DNA of 64,000 nt from Hydractinia symbiolongicarpus. Taxonomy: Eukaryota; Cnidaria; Hydrozoa; Anthoathecata; Hydractiniidae. The position numbers were made by a program, and so were the translations under genes. Position 1 is the first letter of the stretch. Every line of letters starts with the position of its first letter. Below are positions 10,948 to 22,700 of the stretch, one piece after another. The stretch spans positions 12,003,501-12,067,500 of the forward strand of contig NC_079881.1 of NCBI RefSeq assembly GCF_029227915.1, read 5' to 3'. The notes under the pieces are model-generated. The model had not been told where the DNA came from, did not search any database, and saw only the letters and a program-made list of their open reading frames with translations.

Positions 10948-12550
10948 AACTTTCGCATTACTCTGTTTCTTTTGCGTTGAAAAATGTCCCCCTCCTTTAT
11001 TAATTAGTAGAAGTATTTCATGAGTTTTTTCCAATAACAAGCTGCTTCAATAAAAACTTCTAATGAGATAAAACAAACAAACGATACGGTATTCATAACC
11101 AGACGGTTTAAAAAAGTAGAACTACAAAATCGAATATTTATATCAATATAATAGAAATTTTGAAAACATGCTGGTATTCGTCCTTGTTTTGAAACAACAT
11201 CAGCTAAAATGGCTTAAGCAAGCCTTTTATTTTTAGAATTTTAACTGAAAAAATTTATTTCTCAAGTGCTTTGAAACAGCAGGACATGTGTTTTGAAGAG
11301 AGTATGCTAACATGAGTTAAGTCCAGTGTACCATTATGTTGTTTTTGTGTGTATGCTAAATCTCTTCCTTCTAAATTCCTACTATCCCTACTAAAGTCAT
11401 CGACTTTAAGTCGACGACTTTAAATCGGTTCGGTGTTTTGTCGTCAAAAAATTGCGTATTTCTCGGACCGAGGTTGCATGTTTTATTCATGTGTGTACAG
11501 AATGCTAAAAAAACAAACTCGTACTCTGCTTTCGGAAATCAAAATAAGGAAATCAGGAATCAAAAATCACTTATCAAAAATGGTGATTTTGTAACGAGGT
11601 TTAAAAATTCTAAAACAAAAATAAGAAGAAAATCTTTTTTTTCTGGAATATAATTAAAGGTTAATAGAGTAGCAGGATTTTATCAGGAAGGAGAATTCTT
11701 TAGCATTTTATGAAAGTGTAAAATATTACATACTAAAAACATCCTTTAACTGTATGCTACTAGCTAAAGGAAGCATCACTTTTGACTGTATAGCTGCCAA
11801 GCATAGTATCTTATATTTGTAAAATGAAAAAAAAAGTAATTGATTACCAGAAAAAAGTAAGTCATGGGCTCCTCTTCAACCAAATTAGAGAACGTGGATA
11901 CCCACACATTCTTTTTTCAAACCTGTTCCATAATAATTTAAATGTTTTATTTCAATTATCTTGATTATGAATGCTAAGTTTCATGTTTTACTATAAAATA
12001 CACTAAATCACTTCTTTTGTTCATTTTGCTGTGGTAATTTTGTTTATTTGTCTTTTGTTTTATATTTAAAATTTCTTTACCAACGAAAACATCTCTTTAA
12101 TTGTGCAAAAATATTTTCTTGCCGAAACAGTTTTAAATGCTCGAGATACTTTAAAAATGAAATCCTAACTCCTACATTGGTGAAGTTTATGTTTTTTCCA
12201 AAACACATATTTGAGTGGAAAAGAAAACATCACCAGTTTCATTAATTAAATATATTGACGAATATTCGGCCATTATCAAGTCATTTACAGATACTATTTC
12301 CTAACAGATTATTTAAACATTGCGATCGTACGATTCAATTATCGTACCGACATAATAATCAGCGAATAGGAATAGCGGAACAGATGCAATATTCCTATTC
12401 AAAGCGGGTTTATCCCTATGGATTAATAAACTCTCCTTCAGTTCTAGATCAAAATTATTCCTAGCAGTGGAGAGTATCGAGAAATTCTCAAATCAAGGTC
12501 TAGACTGACAGTATAAAACATGTTCGAATATATATTTGTAATAACAATAT
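10948..12550. other. Intergenic, nothing firmly recognised
   Basis: Promoter side of the STI1-like gene followed by AT-rich DNA. The frame at 12255-12464 (+) has several CpG-containing codons but no recognisable motif and no supporting splice sites. The repeated GACTTTAAGTCGACGACTTTAA near 11400 is a short local palindrome. Confidence 0.3.
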
Positions 12551-12551
12551 C

Positions 12552-12731
12552 TTAATATCCAATTTCACGATATAAAACATTAGAACAGGATATACAGTAA
12601 AAAACTTCATAAGAAATGTGTTTTAACAATGTGATGGTCAAATCATCGGTCAGAAGCTTAAGTATGGGTGCTAAAACAGCGTCGCACGTTTCACAAATAA
12701 ATGTATTACCTTCAACCGCCATCTTCTTTAC
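12552..12731 (-). CDS. Candidate small protein or exon with two CxxC motifs
   Basis: From an ATG in an ATGGCGGTTGAAG context (start 12731) the frame encodes about 60 aa. It contains FICETC, then CDAVLAPILKLL, and after about 28 residues FYCISC. Paired CxxC knuckles spaced this way suggest a zinc ribbon of the Yippee/Mis18 type, or alternatively half of a saposin-like fold. The spacing alone cannot separate these. GAAG followed by GTAATA inside the frame could be a splice donor, so the reading may be a first exon rather than a complete gene. It lies between two minus-strand genes and shares their orientation. Confidence 0.3.
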   Translation of the reverse strand, partial: VKKMAVEGNTFICETCDAVLAPILKLLTDDLTITLLKHISYEVFYCISCSNVLYREIGY

Positions 12732-12809
12732 ACTAACATAATTTTCTATTATTTCTAAAACAAAAGACATAATCAGATGTGACAAGCGGTATCTTTGATC
12801 GGTCACCAA

Positions 12810-13779
12810 CCAGATTGACTAAAGCAGAAAAAATTCTCCAAAAACATCTGCTTTAACAGGCTCGTTTCCAAGTTCTTGTCAAAATTTATGTCACATTGAA
12901 GAATAAACTTCAAAATAGGAAAGTTAAAATAAAAAAATTGAAGACAACAAAGTGTGTTTACAAAAATATTATTTAAGTAAATAATGTTAATTGTGCAAAA
13001 AAATAACTATAATGTTTGTATTAAGTATATCAAGTATGAGGTCAACTGTGGGGAAACACCAGTAGAAACTAACTCGAGCTACTGTTTGTTCTCTCCATAT
13101 TATTGATTGTGCATAGTGCTTGTGTAGCAAAACAAAACAACAAACATGTTACGCCCACCAAAAAACATTCATACATCCACTTTAAACTATCCGTTGTCCA
13201 ACTTTCCTACACGTAAATTTGATATCAAAACTAAGAAAATATCAATCAAATAAAAAAAAATAAAAATGCAAGCTTTAAATTAAAATAAATAAATAAAATT
13301 AATTACTCTAAACCAGTCGAAAATATTTAAAAACTAGGAGAAATTGCAACTTTATACTGTATAAAATAAAAAAGTTACTGTGAAGAACATTTAAAAAACA
13401 AAAAAATAATCAGATCGTGTTCTGACAGAAACAGCGAAAATATTTCATACTAAAATTTTAAAATCTGATCATTTGGAGACATTACATAGCATTCTCGAAA
13501 CTATAACCACTGCATTGTATATTATTTTAACAAGTCATTTACAAAGCCGCTACATTTTTCTAGAAGCAACCCCAATGGCTAGACAAGAATCACTGAACAA
13601 AAATTTATAAATAATCTAAACTGTGCAATTAAAAAAATGACTAAAATACTAATTTTTAATACTCGCATCTTGTTTGCTGTGTACTGACAATTTCAAGCTC
13701 GCACAACTTCACGCCAGTTGATAACTCCGTGACATCGCGGTAAACAAGCCATTTAATTTAAAATAATTCGCAAATAATT
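12810..13779. other. 3' flank of the UPA-death-domain gene
   Basis: AT-rich sequence. ATTAAA on the minus strand near 13655 is a possible polyadenylation signal for the gene ending at 13780. Nothing else is recognised. Confidence 0.35.
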
Positions 13780-16700
13780 TTAATTGTGATCTTCTGCCTC
13801 AATAGCGCGTCCTTCGTTAGCTCCAACCAGCATGTCGACAAGATCTTTTCTTCTCATTTTCTCCAAAATACTTTTTACGTGATGATAGTCACATTGTTCA
13901 GGATGTGACCTCTCCATAGCCAGTAGAACTTGTTCTGTGTTGGATTGATGCTTCCCGCTTCCTATTTTACTTATCTCTATGTTCGACAAACCTACTTCTG
14001 CAGCAAACTTTTTCCAGTCATTCCCTAACGCATCATGGATGTCCAATAGTGCACAGAAATCCAAACGTGTTGTTGTTGGTAATGGAAAAGCAAAAGCAGT
14101 CCTTGGTATGGATGGAACTGGCATATCTTTGTTTTCCTTAAATTAATACACAAAACTTGAGTCACGCAAAAAAAGCTACCAGAATTTAATAACAAGAAAT
14201 TTTTTACAGCAAAAGAACATAAAAAATGCTTATTAGCTGTGGACGATTACTTGGCTATCCAAATAATTGTAGAATATATTTGCCCACATTCTTTTGAAAA
14301 TGCATTCTAAGTTAGAACTGTAGCATTTGATAGAAATTATGTGTGTTTAAGAGCACCACCATAAAACACCGTCTGTTTACTGTTTGAGGTGACCGTACTT
14401 TAAGCATAGATGGATATACATACTGTAGAGAATTACGAGCAAGTGAGAGTAAAACAAACGCTTAGGAATTCAGACATACTGTTAAAATAACATACCAGCT
14501 CATCTATTACAGACACTGACTTCTCGTTTATTGAAAGTGTTGCCACAATTTGGTTTTGACTTCCTTTAGTTGTGGGACACATGAGTTGATATTCCATGTA
14601 TATCCAAGATGAATGGGAAAGTTCACTGAGATCATCATAACTCAAAACCTAAAGTTTTTATATAACTTTAGCAACACAAATAACAAATTTAACAGAACAA
14701 TGGCTTTCTTCAGTAAGTTAATGAAGAAATTGTATAAAAAATTGAGCATATTATGTGAGAAAAAGCCATTTTTATAAACATTTTTCTTTAAAGCAGCGAA
14801 CAAAAAAAGTTTATCTTTATTAAAAGATTAGGTATTAATTCTTTCCAGAAAATGGTAATATTCTCCATTCCCTTCCTTTTACAAAAAATTCACAAACCTA
14901 AAATCCTGACCGCCTCATAAAAATACATTATTATAATGTCCTCGTCGATGTTATTAAACGTATTATATCAACGAATAAAATTTAAAAATTTAAACAGCTT
15001 TAATTTCACTTGTACTGGAAATGTCCTCGCGCTAAGTGCTTAATATGATAAACTCTGAGGGCAGAAATTTGCGCGAAAAGACCGCGATTAACGCCAGATA
15101 AAAACCAAGCTTAACTGCCGTTAAATTAGTTAAAAAAAATTAAGCCTGCGCTAATTTGAGTTAAAACAGGTGCGCTAATTACTTATCGACGTTTCAAAGA
15201 AAATATTCGCTTTAAAAATAAGTCCTGTTGCTTAAAATTGGTTAAAATTTAATTAAAAAAACTATAAATAAAACAGAAGAAAAATTTACCAAAATTAAAC
15301 AAAATCTTATAAAACGATTGGGTGTGGACGCAAGCTGTAAAGACGCTCCACGAATAATACACATCTTTAAAAACAAAGAGACAAAATTTTATAACGGAGA
15401 GATTAAATTTAATGTTTAACTTCAACTTCGTTTTAAAATTGTCACAACACTTCAAATGGCAACTAATCACTGTAATTTTTTGGCAAACATAATTATAACT
15501 GTGTACTTCATGTAATCTTTTTGTGATAAATTAACTCAAATTACCTGTTTTAGCTTACCTCTCGCGAAATAACACGTTTGATTCATATGAAAAAGCTAAG
15601 AAAGTTGTCTATGAAGGTTGTTTTTGATTATTATGCTTCTAATGCATGGCGTCATGTTTTGATATAAATGCGCTGCTGTTTTGAGAGTTTATTAAGGTGA
15701 GGTGATGTAAACATGTTTTGACCTATCCAGTTTGATATTTTGAACATACTTAAAATCAAAATTTATAACTGGGAAGTTTTCTTGTGCCGTTGATACATTT
15801 TTTGAGCTTTTTAATAATGCTATATGTCAATACTTGCCTTCTTGTGAAGAAGGATGTTACATGTTAAGGTTGTTATCTGATGTTAAGGTACATTATGATG
15901 TCAATTATCTCTAAAGATTTCGTGTATATACAGCCATGACTAAAACTGCCTACATTTTGTTGGTCTTGCCTTCCTGATCTGGCTTGTCGTAGTAGCTTTA
16001 CTGATGTATCTAGGGAGCTAAATACTATTTTTAAATTCCTTTAAAATTATTTTTACTAGCTATATATCAAGCTAGCCAGCTAGCTAGCTACACATTGCTT
16101 TAATTACCTTTAAAAAACCTTTGTCCTGCTGATAAGCCGCATACGCCGTAAAAAGTTAGGGCGAGTCCGGCGTTTCGAAAAAATTAAGTATTGGCTCGAA
16201 ACAACTCGCATAACCCAGAAGATGCCTGAAAAAAGCGCCTTCTTCCAACTGTCGTCCGCATTGTATGTTACAAGGAATTACATTTCGTGAATGGTTCGGG
16301 TGAGTTAGGGAGAGTTCGGGAAAGTGCGTGCAGTTTCAGAGGAAACCAATAATTTCATTCAAAAAGCCGCCAAACTTACCCGTGTGGGCGTTTGCAGCTT
16401 ATCGGCACCCTCTTTTTATCATGAGGGGCTGGATACCTGACTCCTGTTCTTTTGAGAAAAATGGGGCTAAAATAACTTCCGAAGGAACCTTTGTGAGGCT
16501 ATTGCTATCTAGTAAAAAGATATTCGTCACAGGATTTTTTATATCTTCTGCAGAAAAGTTGTCGAAGCCTGACAAAAATTTATTGTTGCTTGCACTGAAC
16601 AGTCAAGGTGAACTAATAATTAGCCAATAACATGATAGTTAGCCGTTGCAGTGTAACTATACGCTACCGACAGTATAATTGTTGTTACATGCTTCTTTGT

Positions 16701-19700
16701 GTTCTTAAATAACATGACATATTGCTACAGTAACACTATTATCTTCTTGGCACAAGCGTTTCTTGTTCCTATTTTTGGTTTTAATTGAAGTACAATTTTA
16801 TGTGGATCTATATAAATATAGAGGGCTATGGGGAGAACGATAACGAGGAAATGTGTGAAAATTTAAGTCCAAAAAAAATTATATCGTATATTTAGCTGTA
16901 TGAGCGGCTAATTATACTGTACGCACCCTATATATAATTATTCTGCATCGGCTAACCATTCTGTTACTGGCTAATTATCAGTTCTCCTTGAGTGCTTAAT
17001 ACCCAGCTATTTTGTTGAAAAGAATGGACCCTAATTTGCTTGAAATACTTAAAGTATCACAATATTTTTTTCTAAGATTTCTTAGAAAAGACTTGATTTT
17101 AAAAATCTCACGAAAAGACCATCAATTTATTAAATTTGACATATTTATTAATTGATTAATTTTTTTGTTTCAACTTGTTGAATTTAATTCGAAATTTCAA
17201 AAGTTAGACAAACAAAACAATGACCAATAAATTTCCCCAAAATCAAAAAAGGATAATAAACGATCAAATTTGTTCAATTCAATAAATCGATTTCGACAAA
17301 ATAAATCCTGTATTGCCCACAGGTTTGAAAATCATGTTTTGCCTGCTTAATATGTTACTTGTTTAACAATGATATCGAAAGCCAGCTTGACTAAATTTAT
17401 ATACATATATTCATATAATATACCTTGTGCATCACATGGCATTGATTTGTATCTTTTTAATAAATTCTCACTTCAAATCAAAAAGGGAGACAATAATTAC
17501 ACAACCTGGTATTAATTCAGTTCCTGGTAAAATTGTATTCTTGTTTCTTATTTTTAAATGTACTTTCTTTTTCAGATCAACTGTTATCAAACCATGCACC
17601 ATCAGCACTTTCGAAAAATCTTCAACGAGAGAGTAAATTTTAAAGGATTTTATTGGTAAATTATTGAGTAATAACTCATTGAAATTGAACTTGTTCAGAA
17701 GTTGTTATATTCGAATCATCAAGTTCATACATTAACAATCTGTATCCTAGAATTTCAAGAATTTTTCAGATCAGTTATAAAAATATCCAGTTAAAGTTTT
17801 TACCATATATACTATATATATTTAAAAAAAAGTTATTTCTTAATTTTTATTTATTATGTTGTATTTTAGGTTAAATAATTGAGAATTAGGATACTTATGA
17901 TTTGTTTTGTTTGTTCTCCGATTGTTCTCCGTTTTCAAGGTCTACTTCAAATTTCAGAATCTTCCAGGCTATGACGGAAATCTTCAAGCCGCAGGGGTTT
18001 TTATTTATAATTTTTTCCCTGGGCAATAAGATTATCCAAAGTCTCTATTCGATTCTGTTTCCGTTCTGCATTTCTTTTATCATATCCGTTACATGTTACA
18101 TGAAACATCCACCATTTTCCATTTTATATTTCTATCCCGTTCTAAATTCGTATTTTTTAAATCGTTAATAGCAATTCGGGGCGCATTAGTGGTAACTATG
18201 GCTAGTAAAAGCCGTATTCCGTCCGTCTGCCTTGTTAATCTTCCATTCTAGGCGATTACTAATAAGAATCAATTGGTGGTGGGGTTTACTTGTGTTGAAC
18301 CAATCTTGCTGGTGAAATCATTGTGTTTATAACAGTGGTATATATTGTGTTGTGTGTAAATCAATTGGGTATATTTGGTGTTGCGTTATTAGGAGAACTG
18401 TGAAGATAACCTACAGGTTAGTCATACACATATTGCGAGTTTAACAAATGGTAGCAGAGGAATAAAATTGCAAAGTATCATAGAGAAATGTCGAAAAGTT
18501 GGGTACCCCCACCATCATTGAATACAGAGTCCAGTTACAAAGACTGGAAAAAAGAAGTTCAAATATGGCAAGCACTTACAGAACTAAAGGCGGAAAAACA
18601 AGGGCCAGCTATATTCATGGGTTTGAAAGGAAAAGCTAAAGAAGCAGTATTAGAATTGGAAATTGAACAAATCAGTGCCACAACTGGGGTAAAAGCTATT
18701 ACTGACAGATTGGACAAAATTTACTTAAAGGATGAAAATCAAACTGCGTACCTGGCTTATGAAACCTTTGAAAAATTTAAACGACCCTCTGAGATGAGCA
18801 TGAATGATTACCTTATAGAATTTGAACGATTATATCACAAAATCCAAGTTCACCGTATGGAACTTCCTGATAGAGTTTTGGCATACCGAATTTTACAAAG
18901 CGCTAATCTTACACCAGAGCAGCAACAGTTGGCTAGAGCAACTATAAATGAATTACGCTATGATTCAATGGTATTACAGTTAAAGAAAATATTTGGTGAT
19001 ACTGTGGCCTCATCTGTGTCAAATGATGCTGTAAAGATAGAGCCTGTTTTACAGGCAAGCGCAGATTCTACGGAGCAGAATTACTTCACCAAAAGAGGTG
19101 GATATCAGCGTTCAAGGTTTAAAAGAGGAAGGGCTGCAGCACCAAATCAAAAATATGGATGGAGGAAAACCAGATCCAGTAACAGAGTAATGAATCCGCC
19201 TGATGAATTTGGAAATATTTCAAAGTGCAATATTTGTCAATCCATTTATCACTGGGCTGTGAATTGTCCCCATTCTTATGAGAATCAGGAGTCTGAAGAT
19301 GTAAAAAAGGAAGAGAGTCGTTCAAAAGTTACAAGTGAAATGCAATCCCTTGTTGGTGAAACTTTGTCATGTGCAGTTTTAGACTGTGGTTGTACCAAAA
19401 CAGTCTGTGGTAAGAATTGGTACCAATGCTTCATTGATAATATTGGTAGTGATAAACTGCCAGAAGTGTATCCAGGGGAAACAAGATTTAAATTTGGAGA
19501 TAGCGAGGCAGTTTGTTCCATAAAACGAGTAATCTTACCTGTAATCATTGGTTCCAAAGAGGTTAATCTAGAAACAGAAGTTGTACCCAATGAAATACCT
19601 TTGCTTTTAAGTCAAACATTTATGAGAAAAGCAGATGCAGTTTTAGATTTTAGCAACGATACTGTTTGGAGAATGCCATCCTTTAAAATTTACCACCACA

Positions 19701-22700
19701 GGTCACTGTTGCATACCTTTAAACAACAACAGAATAGACTTAGATGAAAAGAATTATGACCATTTGCTTCCTCAAGTTGCTTTTGTATGCGTGGTGAAAG
19801 TGAAAAATCCAAAAAAAACAAGATCGTCAAACTTCATCGTCAGTTCTGTCATCCAAGTGCTGAGAAATTAAAATCTCTTATTAAAGCATCAAATTCCTTT
19901 TTAGAGGACCGGAGTGAAATCATGAAATTAATTGATAATGTCTCGCACTCTTGTAAAGTATGTGTTAAGTATAGAAAAACCAAGCCACGTTCTATTGTTG
20001 GCTTACCAATGTCGTCAGAATTCAATCAGTGTGTGGCTTTAGATTTAGTGCAACTTTCACAATCATTGTGGTTTATTCATATCATACATACTTTCACAAG
20101 ATTTTCATCTTCAAAGTTAAGAAGGACAAGAGATAAAGGTGTGATAACAGACATTATCTTTGAAATTTGGTTAGCAAGATTTGGTCAACCAAGAAAGTTT
20201 CTGGCTGACAATGGAGGAGAATTTATCAATAAAGTGTATGAAGAAATGTGGGAGCAATTTAACATAGAGTTTTCCACAACAGCAGCCGAAAGTCCTTGGT
20301 CGAATGGGCTATGTGAGCGACACAATGGTATCATTAAGGAAATGCTGAGTAAGATTATAGAGGATATGAAATGTACACCTAATCGAGCACTTTTCTGTGC
20401 TATTAGTGCCAAGAATTCTTTATCAAACAACAATGGATTTTCACCAAACCAGCTTGTTTTTGGTAAAAACTATGACTATCCCTGCATCCTTACTGATCAG
20501 TTACCAGCCATGAATGATACAGTTTCAAGTAATACTGTGGCCCATAACCTTGCTGTGATGCATGCATCACGAAGCAGAATCTTCTGAAAATCAAACTGCG
20601 TACCTGGCTTATGAAACCTTTGAAAAATTATAAAAACTTTATAATAAAACATTTTGAAAACACAACATTTGATTGGTCACTAATACTTATCATGACCATT
20701 TTGTAGCACATTCAGTAGAAGTGTGCCAATGACACTGAAGAAGTATTATTAGCGATAAAACCAACTATTGAAGACGAGGTCTTGAATGCGAAATTTAAAG
20801 AATTAACCAACTGGCAAGACAACAATGTTTTCTCCACTGTTGAAGAGAGAAGTCAATCTACAATATCCACAAGATGGGTAATCACAACAAAAAATATAGA
20901 GGGCAACAAAATTGTCAAAGCTCGTTTGGTCATAAGAGGTTTTGAAGAAGAGGAGGTTCAAAATCTGACTAAAGACTCCCCAACGTTTTCAAAAGAAAGT
21001 CTGCGAATTGTATTTACAATGTTAGCAACTAACGAATGGGAATGCCACACCTTAGATGTCAAAACAACATTTCTTCAAGGTAACCCGATTGATAGAGAAG
21101 TAATTATAAATCCCCCAAAGGAAGCAAACGTAATAGGGGTTCTTTGGAAATTGAATAAAGTAGTATATGGCCTTGCTGATGCTTCAAGAGCTTGGTATTT
21201 ACGAGTAAAGGAACAGTTAATTGGTTTGGGAATGAAAATGTCTTTATTTGATGAGGCTTTATTTTATTGGGTTCAAGATGACTGTTGTCAAGGATTGATC
21301 GTAATACATGTTGATGATTTTCTTTGGGGAGGATCAGAAGATTTTCAATTAAAAGTCATTGCATCCATTAGAAAAATATTTCGGGTTGGGTCAGAGAATT
21401 GCAGTAATTTTAAATATGTTGGAGTCAACATACAACAATTCAATAGTTCTATTGAGTATGACCAAAGCAAATATGTGGCAAGCATGGAACAGGTTGAGAA
21501 TCAAAGCACCAAAAACAAACATCAGGAACTCTCACATGAAGAGCAATCTAAGTTTCGATGTATTTGTGGTCAATTAAATTGGGTATCTTCTCAATCAAGG
21601 CCAGATATTTCTTTTGATGTTTGTCAGTTGAGCACAAAGTTAAACCGTGCAAATGTTGATGATGTTATGAGAGCTAATAAATTGGTAAAGAAGTTGAAAT
21701 TGGATCCTGATATTTGCCTAAAATTTTGGAAGTTGAAACCTCCATTACAATTAATCTTGTACGCTGACGCCTCATTTGGAAATCTACATGACGGAATCTC
21801 TCAAAGTGGAATTTTTGTTATTCTTAAAGGTGTTGAGAACAACATGACACCTATAACATGGCAGTCAAAAAAGATTAAGAGAGTTGTGCGTAGCACACTT
21901 GCAGCAGAAACCTTGGCACTTGTTAATGGTATTGATGCATGTATCTGGGTGAAAAATGTAATAATGGAAATTGTGAAGATAGATCTAGAAGGTATCTTGT
22001 GCTACACAGATAAAAAATCTTTGTATGAAGCTACATATTCAACAAAAGCTTTAGAAGATAAGCGATTAAGAGTTGACATGGCTTCTCTCAGACAGAGCAT
22101 CAATCAAAATCAAAAGAAAGTTATATTGAAGTGGATTCCCACCAAACATCAGTTAGCAGATGTGTTAACAAAGCAAGGAGCAAATAGCACACTTCTACTG
22201 AATGTGCTACAAAATGGTCATGATGAGTATTAGTGACCAATCAAATGTTGTGTTTTCAAAATGTTTTATTATAAAGTTTTTTTGAGTTTTATTTTTCAGA
22301 ATTCATTGCTGAAACACCACTTAGCACTTGGCATCACACAACTAAGGACCCAAGAAAGAATAGTCTTCAGTAACTGTTAGATCAAGACTTGTATAGTAGA
22401 GGGCATTGGTGAAAAGCCAATTTCTCCCCAGGACCACTATACTAAGCGAGTAGGAGTCGCTATAAATTCCTCCCATAGCAGTATAAACTGAACAACGTGC
22501 AGAAAAGAAAATAGAGGGAGATTGTTAATCTTCCATTCTAGGCGATTACTAATAAGAATCAATTGGTGGTGGGGTTTACTTGTGTTGAACCAATCTTGCT
22601 GGTGAAATCATTGTGTTTATAACAGTGGTATATATTGTGTTGTGTGTAAATCAATTGGGTATATTTGGTGTTGTGTTATTAGGAGAACTGTGAAGATAAC

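Noticed and set aside
15249-15470. Minus-strand splice-bounded frame in the large intron
   Set aside because: It would insert a hydrophobic low-complexity segment between two UPA exons that already join in phase, and shows no family similarity.
17902-18168. 88-codon hydrophobic frame
   Set aside because: Its hydrophobic character follows from poly-T composition, with no start context or homologue suggested.
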